Assembly: GCA_902787595.1 (NCBI GenBank)
Contig: CADAHD010000009.1
Span: forward strand, 1-21,802
Direction of reading: 5' to 3'
Length of the DNA: 21,802 bases
From: an uncultured Lachnospiraceae bacterium
GTDB taxonomy: Bacteria > Bacillota_A > Clostridia > Lachnospirales > Lachnospiraceae
Shown one piece after another: positions 1 to 7,187 of this stretch. The position numbers were made by a program, and so were the translations under genes. Every line of letters begins with the position of its first letter. Position 1 is the stretch's first letter. The notes beneath the pieces were generated by a model. It made no database searches, had not been told where the DNA came from, and saw nothing but the letters and a program-made list of their open reading frames with translations.

Positions 1-503
1 GGATCTATATCCAGCTTTGCCGCCCTGAATACAGTCCCGTCTTTTAATTCGATCCCTTCATTAAATGCTGCAGTATCCTCTTCATCCATCGGCTTGTCTG
101 TTTTTAACAGATAGCGCTTGTCAACATGATGCGACGGCGCCATAAGCTCATGATCCAGCTGTCCGTCATCGGTGATGATAAGAAGTCCTACGGTATCCTT
201 ATCCAGCCGTCCTACAGGAAAGAGCCTTTTTCTGATATTTTCGGGGAACAGATCCAGCACGGTCTTCTGCCTGTCATCTTCCGTCGCCGTAATGACTCCC
301 GCAGGCTTGTTGAGCATAAAATAAAAATGATCCCTGTAGTTTATCACCGCGCCGTTACATTCTACTGTATCGGCGCCGGTAACTGCTGCTCCGGGATCAT
401 TTGCTGTTTTTCCGTTTATGCGCACTGCGCCCTTCTTTATCAGCTGCTTAACCTGACTGCGGCTGCCTGCGCCCATGTCAGCCAGATACTTATCCAGCCT
501 CAT
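1..503 (-). CDS. rsuA: RsuA/RluB-family 16S rRNA pseudouridine synthase, 3' end outside window
   Basis: Isomerises a specific uridine of ribosomal RNA to pseudouridine; RsuA-type enzymes act on the small subunit RNA. About 167 residues are visible. An N-terminal S4 RNA-binding domain (starts [15 protein letters not shown]) occupies roughly residues 1-60. The catalytic domain begins with FMLNKPAGVITAT, followed by the family motif GRLDKDT with the catalytic aspartate. The motif continues VGLL where EGLL is more usual. The start ATG overlaps the ftsH stop in an ATGA arrangement and has no strong ribosome binding site of its own, so translation is probably coupled to ftsH. The C-terminal part lies beyond base 1. 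The assignment to the family is firm; which uridine is modified is not decided by the sequence. Confidence 0.93.
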   Translation of the reverse strand, partial: MRLDKYLADMGAGSRSQVKQLIKKGAVRINGKTANDPGAAVTGADTVECNGAVINYRDHFYFMLNKPAGVITATEDDRQKTVLDLFPENIRKRLFPVGRLDKDTVGLLIITDDGQLDHELMAPSHHVDKRYLLKTDKPMDEEDTAAFNEGIELKDGTVFRAAKLDID

Positions 504-2305
504 ACCGTCTTTGCAAAAAGGGATTCGAATTCCTCCCTGTTGATGCGTTCTTTCTCTATCAGCAGCTGAGCGCAGGAATGAAGAATATCCATATTCTCCT
601 TAAGTATACGGGTAGCTTCTTCATGGCATTCGTCTATAATGCGCTTAACCTCTGCATCTATCTCGGCAGCCTTTGCCTCGCTGGTGGTCTTTGCATGCGC
701 CAGATCCCTGCCCAGGAATACTTCATTATCATCATCCTCGTAGCAGATCAGGCCCAGGGAAGACATGCCGAAACGGGTCACCATGCTGCGGGCGATCTTT
801 GTAACATTCTTGATGTCCGCAGACGCGCCTGTTGATACATCTCCGAATATCAGCTCCTCCGCGATACGTCCGCCCAATGATACCATAAGACGCTGGCGCA
901 GTTGCTCCTTTGTCTGGTGCATATCATCATTGTCCGGAACAGGCATCATATAACCGGCAGCGCCTTCGCCGGTAGGTATTACAGATACGGTATATACCGA
1001 CCCGGTAAGGGGCAGCAGATGCATCAGTATGGCATGGCCGGATTCATGATAAGCCGTGATCTTCTTATCATGCTCGGTAATGATATGACTGCGCTTCTCT
1101 GTGCCTATGCCCACTTTTATAAAGCTCTTCTTAATATCCTCATCATTCAGGAATGCCCTGTTTTCCTTAGCTGCCTTGATCGCAGCTTCATTAAGAAGAT
1201 TCTCAAGATCGGCGCCTGAAAAACCGGAGGTGGTCCTTGCCAGCTGCTTTAAGTCGATATCATCGGCCAGCGGCTTATTCTTTGCGTGGATCTTAAGGAT
1301 GTCCTCACGGCCCTGAACATCCGGAAGACCAACGGTGATCTTCCTGTCAAAACGGCCGGGACGAAGGATCGCGGGATCCAGTATATCAACCCTGTTGGTG
1401 GCCGCCATTACGATTATGCCTTCATTTGCCTCGAAACCATCCATCTCAACCAGAAGCTGGTTCAGGGTCTGCTCGCGTTCATCATGTCCGCCGCCCATGC
1501 CGGCGCCTCGCCTGCGGGCTACGGCATCGATCTCGTCAATAAACACTATACAGGGCGCGTTCTTCTTTGCCTCCTCAAAGAGGTCTCTGACACGGCTTGC
1601 GCCGACACCTACGAACATCTCAACAAAGTCCGATCCGGATATGGAGAAGAACGGCACCTTTGCCTCGCCGGCTATGGCCTTTGCCAGCAGGGTCTTACCT
1701 GTTCCGGGATGGCCTTCCAGCAGTATGCCCTTGGGGATCCTGGCCCCCAGCGCCGTATATTTGCCGGGATCTTTAAGGAAATCCACCACCTCATCCAGAT
1801 CATCTTTCTCTTCCTTAAGACCGGCCACATTTTCAAAGGTAACCTTGGAATCCGTTACCATCTGTGCGCGGCTCTTGCCAAAGTTCATCATCCTGTTGCC
1901 CGTCGAGCCCGCGTTCTGGCTGTTCATCATATTGCTGTATATAAATACAAAGATTATAAGGACCAGAAGGCTTGGCAGCACATACATCACAAACCAGTTG
2001 TCCTTCGGAACATCATCGATCCTTACGGGTATACCCAGCTCGCGCGCCTCAGACTCGATCTCCCTGACATCAGTCGCGTTAAAGTGACGCGATACATAAT
2101 CCTTGGTGAGCACATAAACAGTACCTGTAGGCACTTCCTTATTCTGCTCGATAGTGATGCTCAATACATCTCCGGCTTTGACCGCTGTCTTATAATCATC
2201 ATATGTATAATTGTTATTTCTCTTGGTAGAGAAGCTGATCCATATGGCAGCTGCAAGCAGGATAATGATAATAAGAAATACTATGCTGTAACTCGATCTT
2301 TTCAT
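500..2305 (-). CDS. ftsH: ATP-dependent zinc metalloprotease FtsH
   Basis: Membrane-anchored AAA+ protease that degrades damaged membrane proteins and short-lived regulators. The 601 residues show the full family order: transmembrane helix 1 (about 7-25), a short extracytoplasmic domain, transmembrane helix 2 (about 104-124), and the AAA module. This has a Walker A variant GHPGTGKT (198-205), Walker B IVFIDEID (253-260) and the second region of homology with RPGRFDR near 315-321. The M41 protease domain follows, with HESGH at 420-424 and the probable third zinc ligand D497 in TGASADIKN. Walker A has His where FtsH normally has Pro (GPPGTGKT). The start ATG is preceded by AGGGAG at good spacing, and a sigma-A-like promoter lies upstream. 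In relatives ftsH commonly follows tilS and hpt; here it is divergent from divIC-tilS and is followed by rsuA. The protein is a little shorter than usual (about 610-650 residues) at its C-terminal tail. Confidence 0.97.
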   Translation of the reverse strand: MKRSSYSIVFLIIIILLAAAIWISFSTKRNNNYTYDDYKTAVKAGDVLSITIEQNKEVPTGTVYVLTKDYVSRHFNATDVREIESEARELGIPVRIDDVPKDNWFVMYVLPSLLVLIIFVFIYSNMMNSQNAGSTGNRMMNFGKSRAQMVTDSKVTFENVAGLKEEKDDLDEVVDFLKDPGKYTALGARIPKGILLEGHPGTGKTLLAKAIAGEAKVPFFSISGSDFVEMFVGVGASRVRDLFEEAKKNAPCIVFIDEIDAVARRRGAGMGGGHDEREQTLNQLLVEMDGFEANEGIIVMAATNRVDILDPAILRPGRFDRKITVGLPDVQGREDILKIHAKNKPLADDIDLKQLARTTSGFSGADLENLLNEAAIKAAKENRAFLNDEDIKKSFIKVGIGTEKRSHIITEHDKKITAYHESGHAILMHLLPLTGSVYTVSVIPTGEGAAGYMMPVPDNDDMHQTKEQLRQRLMVSLGGRIAEELIFGDVSTGASADIKNVTKIARSMVTRFGMSSLGLICYEDDDNEVFLGRDLAHAKTTSEAKAAEIDAEVKRIIDECHEEATRILKENMDILHSCAQLLIEKERINREEFESLFAKTV

Positions 2306-2342
2306 TGCAAACGCTCCCTAAAATACTATAAAAACAGGGTTT

Positions 2343-2371
2343 ATTATATACAAAAACGGCAAATATAGCAA
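2343..2371 (-). promoter_or_regulatory. Probable sigma-A promoter of ftsH
   Basis: Reading the minus strand, TTGCTA (2371-2366) and TATAAT (2348-2343) are separated by 17 bp. The -10 box is perfect and the -35 matches four of six consensus bases. It lies about 40 bp upstream of the ftsH start codon. Transcription start not proven. Confidence 0.65.
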
Positions 2372-2417
2372 GCATTGTATGCAGCGGATGCCCCGGTGTC
2401 TTCCCCTTTCCTTATAT

Positions 2418-2436
2418 ATTGGGCATTCTCCCCAAT
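2418..2436. repeat. Small inverted repeat in the ftsH/divIC divergent region
   Basis: ATTGGG and CCCAAT flank a 7-nt spacer, between the ftsH and divIC promoters and about 20 bp upstream of the divIC -35 box. No T-tract follows on either strand that would make it an intrinsic terminator. It could be a regulator binding site, but six base pairs can arise by chance. Confidence 0.35.
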
Positions 2437-2456
2437 GTGTGTACAAGATGCTGTGG

Positions 2457-2486
2457 TTGACACGGATATTGGGCTGAGTTTATTAT
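2457..2486 (+). promoter_or_regulatory. Probable sigma-A promoter of divIC-tilS
   Basis: Consensus TTGACA (2457-2462), an 18-bp spacer, then TATTAT (2481-2486). It sits about 30 bp before the divIC start codon and faces away from the ftsH promoter. Confidence 0.7.
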
Positions 2487-2518
2487 ATATGTGTATTTAT
2501 GTAAACATGGGGGATCCT

Positions 2519-2845
2519 ATGGCTTCTTCTCGAAAAAAGAAGAATAAAGTTGCTTTCCGTAAAGAAAAAAAAGGTGGCCTTCTGGGCATCTTTTTGGTGC
2601 TGTTCATCTTTGCAGCTACCGTCTGCATGTTTGGCTACAACAGCTATACTCTGGAGAAACAGCAAAGGCAGCTTGACCGTGAGATGTCCCTGCTCGACCA
2701 GAAGCTATCATACGAGCAGGAACGCAAGGTCAGCCTGGATGAGTTTGAAACCTTCACGCATACAAAAAAATACGCCGAACAGGTTGCCAAGGAAAAACTT
2801 GGCTATGTATATAAGGGCGAGATAATCTTCCAGAAGGATAAATGA
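2519..2845 (+). CDS. divIC: DivIC/FtsB-family septum formation initiator
   Basis: Small bitopic membrane protein of the divisome that, with FtsL and DivIB, links septal wall synthesis to the division ring. The 108 residues contain a basic cytoplasmic tail (SRKKKNKVAFRKEKK), one transmembrane helix (about 20-39), a coiled coil (about 44-75), and the conserved end KLGYVYKGEIIF (93-104). The ATG at 2519 is chosen because GGGGGAT lies just upstream. An open frame extends back to 2375 but would run through the promoter and has no ribosome binding site. The stop overlaps the tilS start (ATGA), so the two are probably cotranslated. In spore-forming relatives yabP and yabQ lie directly upstream; they are absent here. 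Confidence 0.92.
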   Translation: MASSRKKKNKVAFRKEKKGGLLGIFLVLFIFAATVCMFGYNSYTLEKQQRQLDREMSLLDQKLSYEQERKVSLDEFETFTHTKKYAEQVAKEKLGYVYKGEIIFQKDK

Positions 2846-3849
2846 GCATGGATCTGAAAGAAAAAGTCCGCCGTGCTATCACTGAGCAGGGGCTGATCGG
2901 ACCGGATGACACCGTGATCTGCGGGGTTTCCGGCGGAGCCGATTCCCTCTGCCTTTTTATTTTGCTTCACGAGCTGTATAAAGACAGCCCGGTCAGACTA
3001 AGTGTCATGCATATCCACCATCATCTGCGGGAGAGCGCCGATGAAGACGCTGCATTCGTACGCAGCCTATGCAGCGAACTCTCTGTCCCTTTTGAACTTA
3101 AGGATGTCGATGTAAATGCCCTGGTAGCCGAAAAAGGCCTCTCTACGGAAGAAGCCGCCCGCATACTGCGTTACCGCGCCTTTGAAGACAAGCTCTGCAG
3201 CATCGAGCCCGATCCTTCCAAGCGCCGCCTGGCTGTGGCACATAACCTGAATGATGACGCCGAGACCGTGCTGCATAATCTTTTCCGCGGAAGCGGACTT
3301 AAAGGCCTGGGCGGAATACGCCCCCTGCAGCCTATGGGCAGCTATACCCTGATCAGACCTCTGCTGGATATATCGCGCTCTGAAATAGAAGAATATTTAA
3401 AAAGCGCCGCTCTTAACTGGCGCACCGACGAAAGCAACTTAAGCAATGATTATGAGCGAAACCGCATAAGAAATATACTGCTGCCGATGGCAGCTTCACA
3501 GATAAACGAACGCGCTGCGGAACATATACACAGCGCCGCCGCACAGCTAAGGTCCGCCGAAGACTATATCGCATCGGGACTTGACAGCGCTTTCAAAGCC
3601 TGCGTCAGCGACATACCCGACGGCATCAGCATCGACCGCGCAGCCTTCATGGCGCTCCACCCCTATCTACAAAAAAGGCTGGCGCTTAAATGCATGGAAT
3701 ATGTCAGCGGCTATGCAAAGGATATTTCCGGCATCCATATCGATGTGCTCTGCGGCCTGTTTGCCCTTTCTACCGGCAAGATGCTGGACCTTCCCCACCG
3801 TTTACACGCAATACGCCGCCGTGACTGCGTCGAGCTCATCCGAAAATAA
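2842..3849 (+). CDS. tilS: tRNA(Ile)-lysidine synthase, short form
   Basis: Uses ATP and lysine to convert cytidine 34 of tRNA(Ile)2 to lysidine, so that the tRNA reads AUA and is charged with isoleucine. The P-loop motif SGGADS is at residues 30-35, and the PP-loop ATPase domain covers the first 210 residues or so, including AHNLNDDAETVLHNLFRG and the RPLLDISRSEIEEYL stretch. A substrate-binding middle domain follows. The 335-residue protein ends near LDLPHRLHAIRRRD. Firmicute TilS proteins usually run to 450 residues or more, so the C-terminal TilS domain appears to be missing. The first ATG overlaps the divIC stop. A second ATG at 2848 has better spacing from AAGGA (2834-2838) and is a credible alternative. 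The gene is probably essential, since AUA codons are frequent in this window. Confidence 0.93.
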   Translation: MSMDLKEKVRRAITEQGLIGPDDTVICGVSGGADSLCLFILLHELYKDSPVRLSVMHIHHHLRESADEDAAFVRSLCSELSVPFELKDVDVNALVAEKGLSTEEAARILRYRAFEDKLCSIEPDPSKRRLAVAHNLNDDAETVLHNLFRGSGLKGLGGIRPLQPMGSYTLIRPLLDISRSEIEEYLKSAALNWRTDESNLSNDYERNRIRNILLPMAASQINERAAEHIHSAAAQLRSAEDYIASGLDSAFKACVSDIPDGISIDRAAFMALHPYLQKRLALKCMEYVSGYAKDISGIHIDVLCGLFALSTGKMLDLPHRLHAIRRRDCVELIRK

Positions 3850-3870
3850 GCCCTTCAAAAAGCTCCCGCT

Positions 3871-4116
3871 TCAGCCGCTCACATACTCGTACATATTATC
3901 GGCATCCTCTTTGCGGATACTCTCCTGTACGTTTAGCACCTTCACCTTTGTTTCCCTGTTTCCAAAAGCAATGGTTATTATGTCTCCGGCCTTTACTTCC
4001 GCAGAGGCGCGGGCCACTTTGTCATTGATCATCACACGTCCTGCATCACAGGCTTCGTTAGCTACGGTGCGGCGTTTTATCAGACGCGATACTTTCAGAT
4101 ATTTGTCCAATCTCAT
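3871..4116 (-). CDS. rqcP: S4-domain RNA-binding protein RqcP (YabO)
   Basis: The 81-residue protein is essentially one S4 domain (MRLDKYLKVSRLIKRRTVANEAC, then GRVMIND and the GD turn in VKAGDIITI). Proteins of this size and position belong to the RqcP/YabO group, which binds stalled 50S subunits and works with RqcH to add poly-alanine tails in ribosome-associated quality control. GGGAGAG precedes the start at good spacing. The neighbour HU is typical; the usual downstream genes yabP and yabQ are not here, and the gene instead converges on tilS with only 21 bp between stops. The function is inferred from family and neighbourhood. Confidence 0.88.
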   Translation of the reverse strand: MRLDKYLKVSRLIKRRTVANEACDAGRVMINDKVARASAEVKAGDIITIAFGNRETKVKVLNVQESIRKEDADNMYEYVSG

Positions 4117-4163
4117 ATACGATCTCTCCCATTTCCTTCAAGAGGCTCTGAGCCACCTGCGCA

Positions 4164-4194
4164 AATAAAAAGGGTGCACTTTACGCGCACCCTG
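4164..4194 (-). terminator. Intrinsic terminator of hup
   Basis: On the minus strand AGGGTGC and GCACCCT form a 7-bp stem around a 9-nt loop, followed by TTTTTATTT. It lies about 25 bp after the HU stop codon and separates HU from rqcP. Confidence 0.88.
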
Positions 4195-4218
4195 AATAAA
4201 ATCAACTACAGACTATTA

Positions 4219-4491
4219 TCAGCCGATAGCATCCTTGAAAGCCTTACCGGGCTTAAACTTGGGTGCCTTGGAAGCAGCGATCTTCATGGTCTCGCCGGTC
4301 TGAGGGTTACGTCCGCTGCGTGCGCTTCTCTTGGTAACTTCGAAAGTACCAAAGCCTACTAACTGAACTTTGCCACCCTTCTTAAGCTCCTTGGTAACGA
4401 TCTCGGTAAATGCTGCTACAACGCCCTCTGCATCCTTCTTGGAGATCTCTGCCTTCTCTGCGATTGCAGCAACTAATTCTGTCTTGTTCAT
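4219..4491 (-). CDS. hup: HU-family DNA-binding protein
   Basis: Small basic histone-like protein that forms dimers, bends DNA and compacts the nucleoid. The 90 residues match the family closely: MNKTELVAAIAEKA at the start, the conserved VGFGTFEV turn (45-52), and the RNPQTGE beta-arm (61-67) whose proline inserts between base pairs. A strong AGGAGG precedes the ATG. It has its own near-consensus promoter and intrinsic terminator and is likely a highly expressed single-gene transcript. Confidence 0.97.
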   Translation of the reverse strand: MNKTELVAAIAEKAEISKKDAEGVVAAFTEIVTKELKKGGKVQLVGFGTFEVTKRSARSGRNPQTGETMKIAASKAPKFKPGKAFKDAIG

Positions 4492-4554
4492 TATACTATA
4501 TCCTCCTACTGATATGTGTTTTCTGTCGCTTCTTTGAAAAAAGCTACATGTACT

Positions 4555-4583
4555 TTTATATTCGTTTTTGCCTTATTTGTCAA
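4555..4583 (-). promoter_or_regulatory. Strong sigma-A promoter of hup
   Basis: On the minus strand TTGACA (4583-4578), a 17-bp spacer and TATAAA (4560-4555). This leaves an untranslated leader of roughly 55-60 nt ending in AGGAGG. It is among the best promoter matches in the window, as expected for an abundant nucleoid protein. Confidence 0.82.
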
Positions 4584-4641
4584 TACTTTGCCACAATATA
4601 ATGTGATTTTTCGGGCTGTTTTCGCAAGCTGTGGTGGTTTT

Positions 4642-4700
4642 ATACTGTATTTCTCAGTATTTTTGTTAAGTTTGCATATTGAAATTTAGCAAAATACAGT
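4642..4700. repeat. Overlapping inverted repeats upstream of the hup promoter
   Basis: In the AT-rich gap between rsmI and the hup promoter, ACTGTATTT (4644-4652) and AAATACAGT (4692-4700) are perfect 9-bp inverted copies 39 nt apart. A nested pair ATACTG (4642-4647)/CAGTAT (4655-4660) uses the same bases. They could be a weak terminator for the rsmI operon or binding sites upstream of hup. AT-rich sequence makes chance matches likelier. Confidence 0.35.
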
Positions 4701-4712
4701 TTTTTTAACGAC

Positions 4713-5564
4713 TCAGCCCTTATGGACCGCATCATACACTTCCCGCTTGGGGATCCCGCGGTCCAGGGCTGCCTGCTTTAAGGCAGCTTTATGATCCATG
4801 CCCTGCGCTTCGTATTGCGCCACATGATCAGCTATGGAAATATCGTCCCATGACGCGCGCTGCTGCCGCGCTATATCCTCCGGATCCCGCCCTTCTATAA
4901 CGAGCACATATTCTCCCCTGGGTTCGTTCTCCTTATAGAATGCTATAGCCGAGCCCAGGGTCATGTGCTGCACTTCTTCAAAACGCTTTGTGAGTTCACG
5001 GCAGAGCGCAGCCTTACGCTCTCCCAGCGCCTCATACAGATCGTCCAGGGTCGCCTTAAGATGATGTGGCGCCTCGTATATGATAATGGTGCGCGTTTCA
5101 TCCTTAAGCTCACCCAGTATGCGCCTGCGTTCCTTTTTATCCGAAGGCAGAAAGGCCTCAAAGCAAAAGCGTCTTGTCCCCAGTCCGGAAAGCGTAAGCG
5201 CCGTGATGCATGCCGCCGGCCCCGGAAGGCTGCTTACCTTTATGCCTTCTTCTATGCACATGGCAACCAGCGTTTCGCCGGGATCGGAAATGCAGGGCGT
5301 GCCCGCGTCGGTTATAAGCGCTATATCCTGCCCTTCCCTCATCTTTGCGATCAGGGTTTTGGCTTTATCATATTTGTTATATTCGTGATAACTGGTAAGA
5401 GGCGTCTTTATCCCAAAGTGATTTAAAAGCTTAAGACTGCCGCGGGTATCCTCCGCAGCTATGATATCAACAGCTGCAAGCGTCTCAAGCACTCTGGAAG
5501 TAATGTCACCCAGATTACCTATGGGAGTTGCGCAAAGATAAAGCATACCGCATTCAGAAGCCAT
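4713..5564 (-). CDS. rsmI: 16S rRNA (cytidine(1402)-2'-O)-methyltransferase RsmI
   Basis: Transfers a methyl group from S-adenosylmethionine to the 2'-hydroxyl of C1402 in the decoding centre of 16S rRNA. The 283-residue length is normal. The family signatures ATPIGNLGD (12-20), AAEDTR (36-41) and DAGTPCISDPG (86-96) are intact, as is the GPAA stretch. The start lies 11 bp inside the end of trmN6 and is preceded by GAGGAGG, so it is translationally linked to that gene. It is the last gene of the long minus-strand operon that starts at the gmk-like gene. Confidence 0.96.
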   Translation of the reverse strand: MASECGMLYLCATPIGNLGDITSRVLETLAAVDIIAAEDTRGSLKLLNHFGIKTPLTSYHEYNKYDKAKTLIAKMREGQDIALITDAGTPCISDPGETLVAMCIEEGIKVSSLPGPAACITALTLSGLGTRRFCFEAFLPSDKKERRRILGELKDETRTIIIYEAPHHLKATLDDLYEALGERKAALCRELTKRFEEVQHMTLGSAIAFYKENEPRGEYVLVIEGRDPEDIARQQRASWDDISIADHVAQYEAQGMDHKAALKQAALDRGIPKREVYDAVHKG

Positions 5565-6270
5565 AATCCCTCCTCATTTCCTCGCTGTAGACATCTTTTT
5601 CTTCATATAATATAAGCGGTTTTTCCACCTTCATGCCTTTGCGCCCTTCCTTGACAGCTTCTATCAGCACCATAGAAGGCTCCCTGTCGACAAAAGGATG
5701 CACCATGCGCAGACGCTTGGGCTCCATGCGGCAGGCGGAAAGAGTGCATAAAAGCTCCGAAAGGCGTTCCGGCTTGTGCACCAGGAAAAGACTGCCGCCA
5801 TGGGGCAGCACTATAAAGCTCTGCTTCACAACATCCTCAAAGCAGCATAATATCTCATGCCTGGCTATGGCCAGCGGACTGTCCGGATTGGTGAGTCCGC
5901 TGCCCGCCGCCATATATGGCGGATTGGAACATACACACGAAAAAGAAGCAGGACCGAAAATCTTACCTGCTTCCTTAATATCGCCTTTTACTATACGCAC
6001 CCGCCCGTCCAGGCCGTTTAGTTCAACGCTCCTGGCCGCCATATCGGCGCTTTCATCCTGTATTTCCAGACCTACAAGCTCCGAAGCCTCCGTCTTTGCG
6101 GAAAGCAGCAGCGGCAGTATGCCTGTACCGGTACCCATATCCAGAAGACGGGCGCCTTTCTTTACCTTCACAAAGCCCGATAAGACCACGGCGTCCATGC
6201 CAAAGCAGAAACGCTCCGTGTCCTGCAGGATCTTCAATCCCGAAAGCTGCAGATCGTCCAGTCTCTCCAT
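5554..6270 (-). CDS. trmN6: tRNA1(Val) (adenine(37)-N6)-methyltransferase family protein (YabB/TrmN6)
   Basis: Class I S-adenosylmethionine-dependent methyltransferase. The 238 residues show the cofactor motif DMGTGTG (44-50), the acidic end of strand two (GLEIQ, 67-71), and the N6-adenine signature NPPY (116-119). The sequence and place between ricT and rsmI match the YabB/TrmN6 group, which methylates N6 of A37 in certain tRNAs. Starts 3 bp after the ricT stop, with GGAAG as ribosome binding site. The exact tRNA target is inferred from the family. Confidence 0.92.
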   Translation of the reverse strand: MERLDDLQLSGLKILQDTERFCFGMDAVVLSGFVKVKKGARLLDMGTGTGILPLLLSAKTEASELVGLEIQDESADMAARSVELNGLDGRVRIVKGDIKEAGKIFGPASFSCVCSNPPYMAAGSGLTNPDSPLAIARHEILCCFEDVVKQSFIVLPHGGSLFLVHKPERLSELLCTLSACRMEPKRLRMVHPFVDREPSMVLIEAVKEGRKGMKVEKPLILYEEKDVYSEEMRRDYGF

Positions 6271-6273
6271 GGC

Positions 6274-7182
6274 TTAATCTTCCGGCTTTTCCAGCTTCTT
6301 TAATTCCTGCAGCTCTTCCTTTGAGAGCTTCTCCTGGTTACGGTTGTCTTTCTTGTTATTATTGTGTGAGCGTCTGGTAAACTTAAGTTCTTCCACGCCG
6401 AATTCTTCCATCTCCTTCTCATCATTGACATCAACGATGACCTGGACTTTCTGACGCAGCACATCCACGCTCTGAACAACACCGGCTGTGCCGTAAGGAG
6501 TGGTCACCTCATCGCCGATACGGGGAAGGCGCCGGTTAAGATATGCATAAGTATCCGCTTCATACTGAAGGCAGCACATCAGTCTGCCGCACATGCCGCT
6601 GATCTTGCCGGGGTTTAAGGAAAGCCCCTGTTCCTTTGCCATCTTGATAGATACGGGTATAAAATCCGACATATAGGAATGGCAGCAGAGAACCCTGCCG
6701 CAGCTGCCCAGCCCGCCCAGAAGCTTTGTGGCGTCACGTACTCCTATCTGCCTCAGCTCTATCCTGGTACGGAACTGGCTGGCCAGATCCTTTACAAGCT
6801 CACGGAAATCCACGCGGCCGTCAGCCGTAAAATAAAATACTACCTTATTGCGGTCAAAAGTATATTCCACATCGATAAGCTTCATATCCAGGCCTCTGGC
6901 GCGGATCTTTTCCTTTGCGATGGGGATGGCTGTCTTTTCTTTTTTACGGTTTTCTTCGTCGATCTCATCATCCTCCTGAGTAGCCATGCGGATGATGGGC
7001 TTTAAAGGCTGGTTAAACTTATCGTCTTCTATCTGTCTGGGTTCCCCGACAGCGGTGCCGTATTCCACGCCTCTGGCGGTTTCCACTATAACGTGGCTGC
7101 CTCTTTTTATATTATGATCTCCCGGATCAAAAAAATATACCTTGCCTCCGGTGCGGAATCGTATGCCTACTATGGTCTTCAT
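6274..7182 (-). CDS. ricT: PSP1-domain protein RicT (YaaT)
   Basis: In Bacillus this protein (YaaT/RicT) works with RicA and RicF in the Y-complex, which carries iron-sulfur clusters and directs RNase Y in mRNA maturation. The 302 residues carry the PSP1 C-terminal domain (about 60-145), then six conserved cysteines: CGRVLCC (161-167) and CGRLMCC (198-204). These are the expected cluster ligands or metal site. A KOW-like segment, GDEVTTPYGTAGVV, follows. The last 35 or so residues are rich in K, N, E and low in complexity. Starts 5 bp after holB with AGGAGAG upstream. Neighbours holB, yaaR and trmN6 agree with the assignment. RicA and RicF are not in this window. Confidence 0.93.
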   Translation of the reverse strand: MKTIVGIRFRTGGKVYFFDPGDHNIKRGSHVIVETARGVEYGTAVGEPRQIEDDKFNQPLKPIIRMATQEDDEIDEENRKKEKTAIPIAKEKIRARGLDMKLIDVEYTFDRNKVVFYFTADGRVDFRELVKDLASQFRTRIELRQIGVRDATKLLGGLGSCGRVLCCHSYMSDFIPVSIKMAKEQGLSLNPGKISGMCGRLMCCLQYEADTYAYLNRRLPRIGDEVTTPYGTAGVVQSVDVLRQKVQVIVDVNDEKEMEEFGVEELKFTRRSHNNNKKDNRNQEKLSKEELQELKKLEKPED

Positions 7183-7187
7183 CTAAA

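Noticed and set aside
1335..2087. Second long antisense frame of 250 codons
   Set aside because: Also a shadow of ftsH; Ser/Arg/Pro-rich translation typical of an antisense frame and no ribosome binding site.
1286..2368. Long open frame of 360 codons on the plus strand
   Set aside because: It lies wholly antisense to ftsH, has no recognisable domain, and its composition follows from the ftsH codons. The ftsH reading is unambiguous.
2418..2436. Terminator in the ftsH/divIC gap
   Set aside because: Both genes point away from it and no T-tract follows the stem on either strand.
2375..2518. Longer N-terminus for DivIC starting at 2375
   Set aside because: The extension would cover the promoter, has no ribosome binding site, and is unlike the basic N-terminal tail of the family; ATG 2519 has GGGGGAT upstream.
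4145..4155. Palindrome GGCTCTGAGCC before rqcP
   Set aside because: Eleven bases with a one-base centre just after the hup terminator; no promoter could be aligned with it, so it is not reported as a site.
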